Assembly: GCF_029714325.1 (NCBI RefSeq)
Contig: NZ_CP121666.1
Span: forward strand, 5,146,001 to 5,210,000
Source of the DNA: Bradyrhizobium sp. CB1717
Lineage (GTDB): Bacteria; Pseudomonadota; Alphaproteobacteria; Rhizobiales; Xanthobacteraceae
Length of the DNA: 64,000 bases
Direction: 5' to 3'
Of the stretch, positions 45,188 through 53,189 are shown in pieces. The notes below the pieces were generated by a model. The model saw nothing but the letters and a program-made list of their open reading frames with translations. It was not told where the DNA came from and did not search any database. Each line of letters begins with the position of its first letter. Positions within the stretch are counted from its first letter, which is position 1. The position numbers and the translations under genes are program-made.

Positions 45188-45790
45188 TTAGTTGCGAAAG
45201 AATTGAGCCGTGATCTTAATGACGGTCATAAGTGATGGAACGGTAAGCAGACCCAGTCCGTAGAAAAAGAAAAATGCCACGGCTAGGCGACTGTATTTGG
45301 CTTCGGCGGACAGCATTGCATAGTGCAGACGCAAGGTTTGGGCTTTTTCTGCCTCCTCCCAACTCAAGCTCTGAGCACCAATCAATTCGAGGCCCATCAT
45401 CTCGCCGATTGCCTTGATATAGGAGCGGGTCATTGCTGGCCCATCAACGCGGACATAGTCCTCCCAGTCGCCATGTTTCTTTATCTGACGCGGGCAGCGA
45501 TATTGATAAAGCGCTGATCCGACCCCTAGAAACAAGAGCCCGAAATATACGAAGTACAATTTGAGCGACCACATGCGGCTCCACCAATCCGCCTCTTGAT
45601 GGTGTTGCACGCCGCCGATCAACCCGCCATCAAAAATAGACGTGAATTGTGAGCTGAGAAGAACTAGATAGCCGATGACCGGAAAGGCGACAGAAGCCTG
45701 TACGGCACGAGAGTTACCGATTGACCGCAGGCTTGCCCAAGTGGGGATAAAGCTAGTGCGGCGTTGATCCAACCCTTTTTGAGAGATCAT
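45188..45790 (-). CDS. three-helix membrane protein, unknown
   Basis: 200 residues: hydrophobic segments near residues 30-52 (ASVAFPVIGYLVLLSSQF), 78-100 (LYFVYFGLLFLGVGSALYQY) and 170-190 (LAVAFFFFYGLGLLTVPSL), with a soluble helical loop carrying AMTRSYIKAIGEMMGLELIGAQSLSWEEAEKA between the last two. 7 bp after the preceding minus-strand gene, so operonic with it and the DUF7662-like gene. Function unknown. Confidence 0.6.
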   Translation of the reverse strand: MISQKGLDQRRTSFIPTWASLRSIGNSRAVQASVAFPVIGYLVLLSSQFTSIFDGGLIGGVQHHQEADWWSRMWSLKLYFVYFGLLFLGVGSALYQYRCPRQIKKHGDWEDYVRVDGPAMTRSYIKAIGEMMGLELIGAQSLSWEEAEKAQTLRLHYAMLSAEAKYSRLAVAFFFFYGLGLLTVPSLMTVIKITAQFFRN

Positions 45791-45797
45791 TGGCTTT

Positions 45798-46505
45798 TCA
45801 GACGATGTTTTCCGATGCCGCTAAAGCAGCAAATCGTTCGAGGATTTCACGGAAGCTGCCCGCCTCTTTCTTTAAATGAGGATATACCTTGGCGGCTTCG
45901 AGATCGAATTGCTGCCAGCCAGGTACTTCAAGCAGTTTCAGTGAACGCAGCGCAGGGTCGAAGCAACTGAGAAATCGCTTTTGGATCATATTAACGCGGT
46001 TCAATCGGATGGCTTCACTGGTATCGGGGTCATTTGAAACCAGTTCGATTGCGTCCCGTAGGACAGAGAGACGGAAGTAAAATTGCGTCACTGCCAGCAG
46101 TACCTCGGCATCGAGCAATCCAACCTTTCCTGCCACGGCGGGCAACACGAGCGGAAGCGACGGAAGGAATTTGGCGTCTTCACCAACGATCTTTCTCGTT
46201 CCCCAACCTCGCCACGGTTCGATGTAGTCATTCGCGCAGCGTGCAACTCGATCGACGATTTCGGCGTAGAGACTTGCTCTCATAGCTTTGATCTCTTCCT
46301 CTTGACGCCTAGCATCGTGAACCGTCACGGCGCCGAAGCTAATAGCACTGCCCACAATCGTACTTATCAGACCAATCAAGGCCGTGCTTATCGGCCCGCC
46401 AATGCCAAGGCTTAATATCAGCGCGGTGGCAGTTACCAATCCCGCAAGACCGGCTAAAGCGATCAACAATATTAAATGTCGTCGATATGGGTTCGCAGCG
46501 GACAA
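45798..46505 (-). CDS. two-helix membrane protein with long cytosolic domain, unknown
   Basis: 235 residues from TTG 46505 (GGGGA 5 bp upstream, directly after the stop of the preceding gene); a GTG at 46580 would lengthen it but sits inside that gene. Two hydrophobic segments (HLILLIALAGLAGLVTATALIL and ISTALIGLISTIVGSAISFGAV) are followed by a helical domain of about 170 residues starting HDARRQEEEIKAMRASLYAEI. The layout, membrane anchor plus helical cytosolic part, suits a sensor or effector; family not recognised. Confidence 0.6.
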   Translation of the reverse strand: MSAANPYRRHLILLIALAGLAGLVTATALILSLGIGGPISTALIGLISTIVGSAISFGAVTVHDARRQEEEIKAMRASLYAEIVDRVARCANDYIEPWRGWGTRKIVGEDAKFLPSLPLVLPAVAGKVGLLDAEVLLAVTQFYFRLSVLRDAIELVSNDPDTSEAIRLNRVNMIQKRFLSCFDPALRSLKLLEVPGWQQFDLEAAKVYPHLKKEAGSFREILERFAALAASENIV

Positions 46506-46507
46506 TG

Positions 46508-46759
46508 TTATCCCCTGCGTCGAAAGGTTACCGTCCGCTGCAACCGATTTGGTTCGGCTCGATACCCCGGAACTGTCCACGCACGGCTGTGGCTATGATT
46601 GGTATCGTCGGGGTCTTCGTTCGCCCACCATGCATCATACTCATAGGCTGATTTCGGGAGCGAGCGGCCGATCAGCATTTCGATCTCGGCGAAGGTCATC
46701 TTGAGGGACGCGGAGGTGTTAGCCGCGAGCTTGTCCCTCAACGGGTCATAGATCGACAT
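46508..46759 (-). CDS. DUF7662-like small protein
   Basis: 83 residues: YDPLRDKLAANTSASLKMTFAEIEMLIGRSLPKSAYEYDAWWANE, then AWTVPGYRAEPNRLQRTVTFRR. This layout (S-x-YDPL-x-x-xL, a TF-x-EIE-x-xxGxxLP-x-SA motif, WWAN, and a closing W-x-xxGY-x-V-x-x-F-R) is a recognisable small family often found in mobile and defence-rich regions, with unknown biochemical role. First gene of the three-gene minus-strand cargo operon at the right end of the element. Confidence 0.7.
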   Translation of the reverse strand: MSIYDPLRDKLAANTSASLKMTFAEIEMLIGRSLPKSAYEYDAWWANEDPDDTNHSHSRAWTVPGYRAEPNRLQRTVTFRRRG

Positions 46760-46846
46760 CTCGTCCCTCCCCCCATCAGACGATCTCAGAGTAGACGGTT
46801 ATCCACTGGGCTGAAAACTTAAACTAGGCCAGTGGCACCATAAGCT

Positions 46847-46858
46847 AGGTTAGCCACT
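46847..46858. promoter_or_regulatory. right arm-type site beside attR
   Basis: AGGTTAGCCACT, identical to 34931-34942 near attL. It lies 29 bp inside attR; the left copy lies 60 bp inside attL. Matching 12-mers at both ends fit integrase arm-type binding sites. Confidence 0.5.
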
Positions 46859-46887
46859 GTATCCTATTGAATTTGCAGCCAGTATTT

Positions 46888-46906
46888 GTCCTGCCGGGAT
46901 CGCCAG
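46888..46906 (+). repeat. attR, 19-bp direct repeat
   Basis: GTCCTGCCGGGATCGCCAG, identical to the tRNA-Arg 3' end at 34852-34870, preceded by sequence that cannot complete the tRNA. Host chromosome resumes at 46907. Confidence 0.92.
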
Positions 46907-47049
46907 TGTTTTCAAAAAGATGGACGTTCTTCTCTTGCAACCCCCGCGTCAGACGGGCCACACACACTTTGCAGATACTTCTCCGCAATGAGGAGAAGGT
47001 CTTCATTCGCATCTCCAGCCTCGGCGTGCATTCGCAAGCGCCACAAAGT

Positions 47050-47385
47050 CTATTCAGACTTCTTGCCGACAACCCATCTAACGATCGGCCATCCCACGAC
47101 GAAAGCTGACGTTGCAGTGCCGACTACTCGCGTTACCAGGGCGCCGAGGTCCTCTTCGCTGAAGTACGGGTGCCTATTGTAGAAGATGAGTACAAGAATG
47201 GTGCTGAGCGCGCAGCAGAGGGCAACCAACAACCGATATAGCTGCCCTTCCAGATGCGCGACGCGCGCCTCAAGGTTTTCGTTATCCACTATCCGAGATC
47301 CCTCAAAAACTTCTTCCAAAACTACTTCTCGTTGATCCTGTCCGCTGAGCTGGAGCCCAACACCGGCGTGGCAGTCCCCCAGCAT
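47050..47385 (-). CDS. small membrane protein with coiled-coil start, uncertain
   Basis: Up to 111 residues from ATG 47385, or about 79 from GTG 47289, which has GAGGG 10 bp upstream and is the better start. NENLEARVAHLEGQLYRLLVA looks like a short coiled coil running into a hydrophobic helix (LVALCCALSTILVLIFY), and a second one follows (GTATSAFVVGWPIVRWVVG). Unknown function; first possible host gene beyond the element. Confidence 0.45.
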   Translation of the reverse strand: MLGDCHAGVGLQLSGQDQREVVLEEVFEGSRIVDNENLEARVAHLEGQLYRLLVALCCALSTILVLIFYNRHPYFSEEDLGALVTRVVGTATSAFVVGWPIVRWVVGKKSE

Positions 47386-47588
47386 CTTACCAAGGTTGAT
47401 TCGGCGATTGCCACTTTTTCCCGGATCGGCCGTTGGACGTCGTCGCCATCCTCAACGAGCTAAGCTGAGCGTCAGAACCTTTCGCTCCTTCTCATCACGA
47501 ACGCGTGGGTAACCCCGCACCGGGCCTTTGAACCGGGCGCATCGGTCCTATCTATGCGCCGGGCGACGTGCGCCCGAGAAGGACTCCG

Positions 47589-47849
47589 ATGCCACTGTCC
47601 GAGTGGACGAGAATGGCCATCGCATCTGCGGTGGCCGTGATCGCGATATCATTTTTGGCAATTGACGCTGGCGTCGACGTGAACACTGGCGCGATCGTAA
47701 AGCGCGTCGAGACGGCGCGGGCATCCATTACGGACGCGGTGGCGCGCCAGCATGAGCTGGCCTTCGCCGTTCAAGCGTGGTCGCGAGGCAATCACGACAG
47801 GCCGCTCCCGGAAAAGCAGCCCCTGGAGCAGTGCCTGGCGATCGATTGA
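47589..47849 (+). CDS. small secreted or membrane-anchored protein, unknown
   Basis: 86 residues from ATG 47589 with AAGGA 6 bp upstream. An N-terminal hydrophobic segment (MAIASAVAVIAISFLAIDAGV) could be a signal or anchor; the rest is polar (RVETARASITDAVARQHELA). Not recognised. It ends 23 bp from the convergent PLP-fold gene. Confidence 0.5.
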   Translation: MPLSEWTRMAIASAVAVIAISFLAIDAGVDVNTGAIVKRVETARASITDAVARQHELAFAVQAWSRGNHDRPLPEKQPLEQCLAID

Positions 47850-47872
47850 TCCATGCTGCGGCGGCCCGCACA

Positions 47873-49156
47873 TCATCCCCGGCCCGGTGTCTGGTGCGTC
47901 CGCCACCACCCCGCAATCGCCGCCGCCAGATCATTCCACAGCTCGGTCGGCAGATCCGGCACCGCAACCCGGACGCTGTACTCGTCCGTGGTCGCATTGT
48001 GAAACCATTCGGTCGCGGCGAAGTCGAAGCCGAAGCTTCCGGCGTGGCGGATCGGGAAGCCGTCGCGGCCGAGATCGCGGCTCATCGCGTCAGCGGCCTG
48101 CCGCGCGCCGGCTTCATCGAGGGGACGCCTGCTGCGGAGCGTGACGTAGAGGCCGTGGGTGAAGTGGAGCTCGGCCGAGAGCGAGGCCAGCTCACGTGAG
48201 AAAAGTCGGGCCGCATGGCGGCCATTGCGCAAGATGGCTGCGACGCGCCGCTTCGTTAAGGCCCAATAATCCGCCGTACCAACAAACGGAGGGAAATGTG
48301 CCGGCAGCGCCGCGCCGCCGAGAAGGCGGACGGCATCGCGCGTCTCCGCTGCGAGGCGTTCGGCCATTGCGCCATTCGTCGGCGCGCCCTCCTCGCTCCA
48401 GCGGACGAACACCGCGGAGCCGAGCCGGCCGTATTCCGCCCCGAGCGAATCCAGCTTGGTATGGCTTCGCACCATCACGACGGGAATTCCGCTTCGCCTT
48501 GCCCAGCGCAAGACACGCCGGATACGACCGGACCGGCCGGCAAAGCATGTCGTGTCGAAGATCAGGAGATCGAGACCAGAACCATCGCAGCGTAGCGCTG
48601 CTTCGAACGCGCCGGCCGAGACGCAGGAATCCAGCAGAAGGATTCGTGGCGCGCCGGCGCCAGCCAAGACATTGGACGACGGCAAGCTCAACGTGATGAG
48701 CCGCAGTTCCGGGACGAAGCGCTCGATCAGCTCCAGCGTCTCGCCGTAGGAGCCCGGCAAAACCCGGATCTCAGCCCCGGCGACGATCCGGGTGGCGGCA
48801 AACAGCAGCGCCGAGATCGCAGCCATGCCGGAGGCGGTATAGATCGTCTCGCTGCTGCATCCGGGCTCGCGATCATAGAACGAGGGACCGTTCACCTTCA
48901 GATCCGCGCGCTGATAGTCGTAGCTGAATGTGAACGGACCGCTGGTCGGAGACGCCGTGGCCGACCAGGATGTCTCCGTCGCCTTCCAGTCCTGCAACGA
49001 ATGTTCGGCGCGCAGCGCGGCGGTCAGCTGGAATTTGGTCCTGATGACCTCGTCCGCCGTGCGCGGGCACGCCAGGCGCTGCGGGTTGCTCAGGCAGCCA
49101 TTCAGCAGCCCGATCTCCCTGTGCTTGCGCTCCAGATAGGCCTCGATGGTCTCCAT
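47873..49156 (-). CDS. PLP-dependent transferase-fold protein, unassigned
   Basis: 427 residues. A Cys/Met-metabolism-like aspartate aminotransferase fold is suggested by ETIYTASGMAAISALLFAATRI (cofactor phosphate loop), GLDLLIFDTTCF (the cofactor Asp at 201), and VMVRSHTKLDSLGAEYGRLG (K234 as the Schiff-base lysine). The first 95 residues are extra and not recognised. The substrate is unknown; the short LPGSYGETLELIE stretch replaces the usual substrate tyrosine segment. Divergent from the DUF2171 gene. Confidence 0.65.
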   Translation of the reverse strand: METIEAYLERKHREIGLLNGCLSNPQRLACPRTADEVIRTKFQLTAALRAEHSLQDWKATETSWSATASPTSGPFTFSYDYQRADLKVNGPSFYDREPGCSSETIYTASGMAAISALLFAATRIVAGAEIRVLPGSYGETLELIERFVPELRLITLSLPSSNVLAGAGAPRILLLDSCVSAGAFEAALRCDGSGLDLLIFDTTCFAGRSGRIRRVLRWARRSGIPVVMVRSHTKLDSLGAEYGRLGSAVFVRWSEEGAPTNGAMAERLAAETRDAVRLLGGAALPAHFPPFVGTADYWALTKRRVAAILRNGRHAARLFSRELASLSAELHFTHGLYVTLRSRRPLDEAGARQAADAMSRDLGRDGFPIRHAGSFGFDFAATEWFHNATTDEYSVRVAVPDLPTELWNDLAAAIAGWWRTHQTPGRG

Positions 49157-49279
49157 ACCACGCTTGTCAGCTGCAACTCTCCTTCAACGTCCGGCGCGCC
49201 TTTGGGGTCCAAACTGCGGCGCGCTACGCGGAGCAACGAACAGCCGTCTGCATCGTTGAGACTGCGAAAGGAGGACATC

Positions 49280-49507
49280 ATGCCGAAAATCAGGGAACAC
49301 ATGAAAATCATCGGCAAGGACGGTGTGCATGTCGGCACCGTCGACCGTCTCGAGGGCAACCGGATCAAGCTGACCCGCAAGGACAGCCCGCCGGGTCACG
49401 AGGACCACCACCACTACATCGATACGAAATATATCGGCGCGGTCGAGGGCGATACCGTCAAGCTTTCGGTCAATGCCGACGCGGTCCCGAAGTCGGAAGC
49501 TGCGTGA
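49280..49507 (+). CDS. DUF2171 domain protein
   Basis: 75 residues: IREHMKIIGKDGVHVGTVDRLEGNRIKLTRKDSPPGHEDHHHYIDTKYIGAVEGDTVKLSV, a compact PRC-barrel-like beta fold typical of DUF2171. A perfect ribosome site AAAGGAGGACATC precedes the ATG. Abundant in stress-responsive loci of rhizobia; no defined function. Confidence 0.85.
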   Translation: MPKIREHMKIIGKDGVHVGTVDRLEGNRIKLTRKDSPPGHEDHHHYIDTKYIGAVEGDTVKLSVNADAVPKSEAA

Positions 49508-49645
49508 CAGCACCAACGCGCCTTCGGAGCTTTTGTTTGTTCACGGTCCGACTCCGCTTCGTTCGCAAAGCACGAATCGCGACCGCGAAAATCAGCGCTG
49601 CGCAATTGTTAATATGGAATTGCCGTAGCGCTGATCGCGCGACCG

Positions 49646-49798
49646 CTATTCCGTCGGCTCATCGTCGCGCCGCTCGCGGGCAAGCTGATGCCAGGCGATG
49701 GCGAGCTCGATCAGTCGTTGCCGATCGGCGCCTTCGGCCGCTGCGGCGCGCTTCATTGCGGCCTCGGCTTCGTGCTGCGGGTCGTACTTGTTGCACAT
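49646..49798 (-). CDS. small conserved-looking polar protein
   Basis: 50 residues from ATG 49798: MCNKYDPQHEAEAAMKRAAA, then ADRQRLIELAIAWHQLARER. Helical, charged, no membrane segment. Proteins ending in a similar helix (RLIELA-x-W-x-x-LA-x-E) are frequent in Bradyrhizobium. A weak ribosome site keeps the confidence modest. Confidence 0.45.
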   Translation of the reverse strand: MCNKYDPQHEAEAAMKRAAAAEGADRQRLIELAIAWHQLARERRDDEPTE

Positions 49799-50082
49799 GA
49801 GTCCGATTTTAGCCGCTCGATCTGGACAAGTGCGTGGCAATTTCGTCCGTATGATTGCGGAGGACCGACGTTGCTATGAGCGATTCAAACACGCTTTGAT
49901 TGTGGCACCAGAGAAGTTGCACTCGCGGTTTCAGACGCTCTCCGGCGCCAGTCAACGGAGGCGGCTTCATTCCGATCTGTGAATTGCGTCACAGCCTGCG
50001 CACGGCCTCTCGCGCTAAACAGCACTTCAGCGCTGCCAAGGGAGCGCTGCCAAGGGAGCGCGAGACGGCGTGGGAGGTCGTC

Positions 50083-50244
50083 ATGACACAGGAAGCAACC
50101 GCCGAGGCCAGGGTTCCGACACAACGACAGAGGTCCGACCTGTTCGGCATCGCGTGCCTTGCGGCGATCGGTCTCGTGACGCTGGCCTGGATCGCAGGCC
50201 TGGTCTGGGGCGCGATGGCATTCTTCAATTGGCTGGTGTCCTGA
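50083..50244 (+). CDS. small single-helix membrane protein
   Basis: 53 residues with one hydrophobic helix (LFGIACLAAIGLVTLAWIAGLVWGAMAFF) after a polar N-terminus. GGGAGG lies a few bases upstream of the ATG. Unknown role. Confidence 0.6.
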   Translation: MTQEATAEARVPTQRQRSDLFGIACLAAIGLVTLAWIAGLVWGAMAFFNWLVS

Positions 50245-50295
50245 CACGGCAGGCGATCAGCCCTCGTCCGCGCGCAACTGGATCGACCGGCAAAC

Positions 50296-50320
50296 AAAAA
50301 GGCGGGCCTTTCGCCCGCCT
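50296..50320 (-). terminator. rho-independent terminator for the gene at 50348-51130
   Basis: GGCGGGC (50301-50307) and GCCCGCC (50313-50319) form a 7-bp stem with a 5-nt loop; on the minus strand it is followed by TTTTT. It lies just beyond the end of the minus-strand gene. Confidence 0.8.
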
Positions 50321-50347
50321 CTTCGGTTTCAGATCCTGCGCAGAAGC

Positions 50348-51130
50348 TTAGTAGCACGCGCGCGGATCGGCCTGCACATACTGCCCGTTTGGATAGCGGT
50401 AGTAGCAATTGCCCTCGGCCACGTAGTAGCCGGGGCGCGAGGCTGCCGTTGCGCCGGCGATCGCGCCGGTGGCGCCGCCGATCACCGCGCCTGCGGCTGC
50501 ACCCGTGGCGTTACCCGAGATCAGGCCGCCGAGCACGCCGCCGACAATGGCACCGCCCAGCGCGCTTGCGCCGGGATCGGCCGGCGGCGGCGGAGGTGGC
50601 GGCTCGTAAGCGACCGGAGGCGGCGCCGGGGCATAGGCCACCGGCACATCGTCGTAATACTCCTCCGAGATGTAGCCGGGCGGACCGGCCATCCGCTGCG
50701 GATAATAGTACCAGACGCCGCCGACGTCCCACCACCAGCCGGAGCGGCCGTTATGGACTTCGTGGCGCCAGCGCCCGCCATCCCAGGCGAGGTTGCCGCG
50801 ATAGGCATGTCCGCCCCAGTCGCGCGCCGGTGCGGGGCCACGCGCGTAGCTGCGGCCGGGCGGCGGTCCGCCGGCATGGTACGGGCCGGGACCGGGGCCG
50901 CCAGCGTGAGGCTGGCCGCCGGGCTGCTGCGCGGGCCGGGCCGCCTGCTGCGGCGGAGGGCCCTTGCGCATGTTCTGATTGGTCTGGGGCGGCGCGCCGG
51001 CGCCCTGCCCGGCCGGTGGCGGGCTCGCGTCCCTGGGCGGCCTGGCTTCCTGTGCCTGCGCCGAGAGCGCGAGCAAAGACATGGCCGAAACCAAGGGAAT
51101 GATGATTGTCTTGCGGCTGGACGCACTCAT
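50348..51130 (-). CDS. exported glycine-zipper, Pro-rich envelope protein
   Basis: 260 residues from ATG 51130. Signal peptide (IIIPLVSAMSLLALSAQAQ), a Pro/Gly/Gln-rich stretch (about 20-100), a Trp/Tyr-rich segment (WDGGRWRHEVHNGRSGWWWD, WYYYPQRM), a PPPPPP stretch, then a glycine zipper (GGAIVGGVLGGLISGNATGAAAGAVIGGATGA) and a C-terminal YYRYPNGQYVQADPRACY with a paired-Cys pattern. Likely periplasmic or outer-membrane associated. Single gene with its own terminator. Confidence 0.8.
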   Translation of the reverse strand: MSASSRKTIIIPLVSAMSLLALSAQAQEARPPRDASPPPAGQGAGAPPQTNQNMRKGPPPQQAARPAQQPGGQPHAGGPGPGPYHAGGPPPGRSYARGPAPARDWGGHAYRGNLAWDGGRWRHEVHNGRSGWWWDVGGVWYYYPQRMAGPPGYISEEYYDDVPVAYAPAPPPVAYEPPPPPPPADPGASALGGAIVGGVLGGLISGNATGAAAGAVIGGATGAIAGATAASRPGYYVAEGNCYYRYPNGQYVQADPRACY

Positions 51131-51327
51131 GCGTGCATGACCCCCTACTCTCTCGCTTGCCGTGGTCCCGCGCGCGATAGACGATTCGCCTCGCGCCGGG
51201 GTGATGCCGGCTGACATAACTGACCTGCTTGATCGGCCAAGTGATCGGCCAAGTCCCGTTACAAATGGTTAAGATCACGGCAATTTTTCGGCCCCAAAGG
51301 GCTGCGACGAGTCGTGCCGGAGCGCCG

Positions 51328-51552
51328 CTAGCGCGCCGGTTCGATGACGTTGCAATTGCTCCGCCCCGACATCAGGCAATCCTGCATCTTGCTGGCCGAG
51401 GTGAGATCGCGGGCGAGCCACCAGCCGATTCCGAGGATCAGAAGCGCGATGATCAGGCCGGCAATGGCGCCGCGGCGGTTGTCGCCCGGTTGCGGTCTTT
51501 GCGGGGATTTGGGCTTCTCGCCCGGTTCGGGCTTGGAGGTGGGGCTCGACAT
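51328..51552 (-). CDS. small membrane protein
   Basis: 74 residues from ATG 51552: Pro/Lys-rich start (SSPTSKPEPGEKPKSPQRPQ), one helix (GAIAGLIIALLILGIGWWLA), then a short tail with two cysteines (DCLMSGRSNC) facing the periplasm if the N-terminus is inside. Resembles small rhizobial proteins of unknown function. Confidence 0.6.
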   Translation of the reverse strand: MSSPTSKPEPGEKPKSPQRPQPGDNRRGAIAGLIIALLILGIGWWLARDLTSASKMQDCLMSGRSNCNVIEPAR

Positions 51553-51628
51553 GACAACCTGATCGCACGGTTGAGCCGGCTTTATCACCTCTGCGACGTG
51601 GCGTCACATCCTGGCCAGCCCTTCCGGC

Positions 51629-51865
51629 TCAGCCCCGGGTCTGGCGGATCGCATCCTTGCGCAAGGTTTCGACCGCCGGGATTGCCTCGCGGGCCCGCGG
51701 TGCGCAGGTCGTGAGCACGAAGGCGGTCTGGCTGCATTCCCAGTCGGCGCCCAGAACTGCGTTCTCAACCGGTTGTGGACGGGCAAACAGCAATGCGGCA
51801 CCCGCCAGCGCTGCCACCACGAGGATGAGCGCGAGCGCCTTGAGGCCCAGCCGAAAGATGGTCAT
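51629..51865 (-). CDS. small exported protein with two cysteines
   Basis: 78 residues from ATG 51865: hydrophobic anchor or signal (LKALALILVVAALAGAALLFA) and a short mature part with two Cys (WECSQTAFVLTTCAPRARE), which may form a disulphide. Unknown function. 75 bp downstream of the 51328-51552 gene's start region, same strand. Confidence 0.55.
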   Translation of the reverse strand: MTIFRLGLKALALILVVAALAGAALLFARPQPVENAVLGADWECSQTAFVLTTCAPRAREAIPAVETLRKDAIRQTRG

Positions 51866-52132
51866 GCCCGTGCTCCGTCTCGTATTGGGGCGGACGCTAG
51901 GCGTTGCGTCAGGGCGCCCACTATGAGGGACATCACAATTCGGCAGTTTTTCGGGGCTACGAGAGATCGTCGGGGGAGCGATTTTTCGTCTACCTGATCG
52001 GCTGCGATTATGGGTGGCTTCGCGACGCGCGCCGATGTACACGCTTCTGCGTCGCGTTGCGCCTGCTATGCCCAGCCGACGTACCAACAGGCAGTGATGT
52101 AGGATCGAAAGCGAGGAAGACAAGGCTCGTCG

Positions 52133-52480
52133 ATGAGTGGATTCAGGGAACCCGGCTTCGCAGACCGGCAAAAGGCGGCGCAGGACGCACGCAAAAATCT
52201 TTTGAACAAATTCAAGTCGCAGCCGGGGCCCGATGATCCCGCGGTCGCGGCTCGCCGCGCCGAGCGCGAGGCACTCGCGGCCAAGCGCGCCGAGGCAAAG
52301 ACCGCGCGCGAGGCGGAAAAGGCCGAGCAGAAGCGTATCGAGGAAGAAGCCAAGGCCGCCGAAGCCGCGCGCATCGCCCGCGAGGCTGAGGAAGCGGTCG
52401 CCAGACAGGCTGAACTCGAAGCCGAGCAGAAGGCCAAGCGCGACGCGCGCTACGCGGCCCGCAAGGCCAAGCGGAAGTAA
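52133..52480 (+). CDS. DUF6481-like Lys/Ala/Glu-rich helical protein
   Basis: 115 residues: SGFREPGFADRQKAAQDARK then a continuous charged helix rich in Ala, Lys, Glu and Arg (AEREALAAKRAEAKTAREAE). The N-terminal motif is the recognisable part of DUF6481. No membrane segment. Function unknown. Confidence 0.72.
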   Translation: MSGFREPGFADRQKAAQDARKNLLNKFKSQPGPDDPAVAARRAEREALAAKRAEAKTAREAEKAEQKRIEEEAKAAEAARIAREAEEAVARQAELEAEQKAKRDARYAARKAKRK

Positions 52481-52604
52481 CCTTCGCAGCTCACGTTCAT
52501 TTGAATTTGAACTGGGACATCACTTTTCGGGGCGGCACGCATGACCGCCCCGAACGTTCGAGCGTGCGTCTGCCTTTCGCACGCGCGCCGGTGACGACGG
52601 AAGA

Positions 52605-52847
52605 TCAGTTCTTCTTCATCATCCCGTCGTCTTTCTTCATCCCGTCCTTCGACATGTGATCCTTCTTCATGCCGTCGTCCTTGGACATGGCATCCTTCTT
52701 CATGCCGTCCTTTGACATCGTGTCCTTTTTCATCATGCCGTCATCCTTGCCCATCTTGTCCTGGGCAAAAGCGGCCGGCGACAGCGCGAGGCCAAGCGAG
52801 AGAACGGCAGCCGAGACGCCGAGCGCGATACGGGTACGAATGGTCAT
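52605..52847 (-). CDS. pentapeptide MXKDX-repeat protein, exported
   Basis: 80 residues: signal peptide (MTIRTRIALGVSAAVLSLGLALSPAAFAQ) then repeated Met-x-Lys-Asp units (KDGMKKDAMSKDDGMKKDHM). Matches the MXKDX repeat family. The repeats are rich in Met, suggesting copper or silver binding or redox buffering in the periplasm; unproven. Confidence 0.85.
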   Translation of the reverse strand: MTIRTRIALGVSAAVLSLGLALSPAAFAQDKMGKDDGMMKKDTMSKDGMKKDAMSKDDGMKKDHMSKDGMKKDDGMMKKN

Positions 52848-53094
52848 GGATCATCTTCCCTTCGAGATGGTGTTTGTCAGCGACGAACGCCGCTAATTGA
52901 TCTCGACGGATCGAGCAGCGGAGTTGTTACGGCCTTGCCGATAAATTTCTCCAGGCCGCGCATTCGCCGCAATCGCGTCTGCGGTATCGGGCTTCCATCC
53001 GGAGCAGCAGGACGGCAAGTGTGCAGCGCAGCACGGCCGGCACTTGCCGCGGCATTCGGTCTCGAACTATCAGATGAGAGAACATTGGGTGAAA

Positions 53095-53123
53095 GACCGG
53101 CTAGGATGGGCCTGAAGCCGGTC
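53095..53123. promoter_or_regulatory. inverted repeat upstream of first TRAP operon
   Basis: GACCGGCT and AGCCGGTC, 8-bp arms with a 13-bp spacer, 67 bp before the dctP start. Could be an operator or leader hairpin. The rest of 52848-53189 shows no gene. Confidence 0.35.
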
Positions 53124-53189
53124 TGACAAGACCCGATCCAAATCACACCAACAAAAACCGTCCAAAGAAACGTTCAAGGGGATCACACC

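Larger units (their letters stand above)
34852..46906. mobile_element. 12.05-kb tRNA-Arg-integrated phage-satellite-like element
   Basis: Bounded by an exact 19-bp direct repeat, one copy in the tRNA 3' end and one beyond the last cargo gene. Contents in order: tyrosine integrase next to the tRNA; a small unknown; gpW-like connector, protease/capsid fusion and portal (all minus); MerR-like HTH; divergent control region; unknown protein and AAA ATPase (plus); iteron/hairpin cluster; cargo genes of lower GC. There is no large terminase, tail or lysis gene. This matches the gene content described for capsid-forming phage-inducible islands better than a decayed full prophage, because all head genes are intact and overlap each other. 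Confidence 0.85.

Noticed and set aside
52877-53146. Small open frames between the MXKDX gene and TRAP operon 1
   Set aside because: No ribosome site, composition typical of chance frames in GC-rich DNA.
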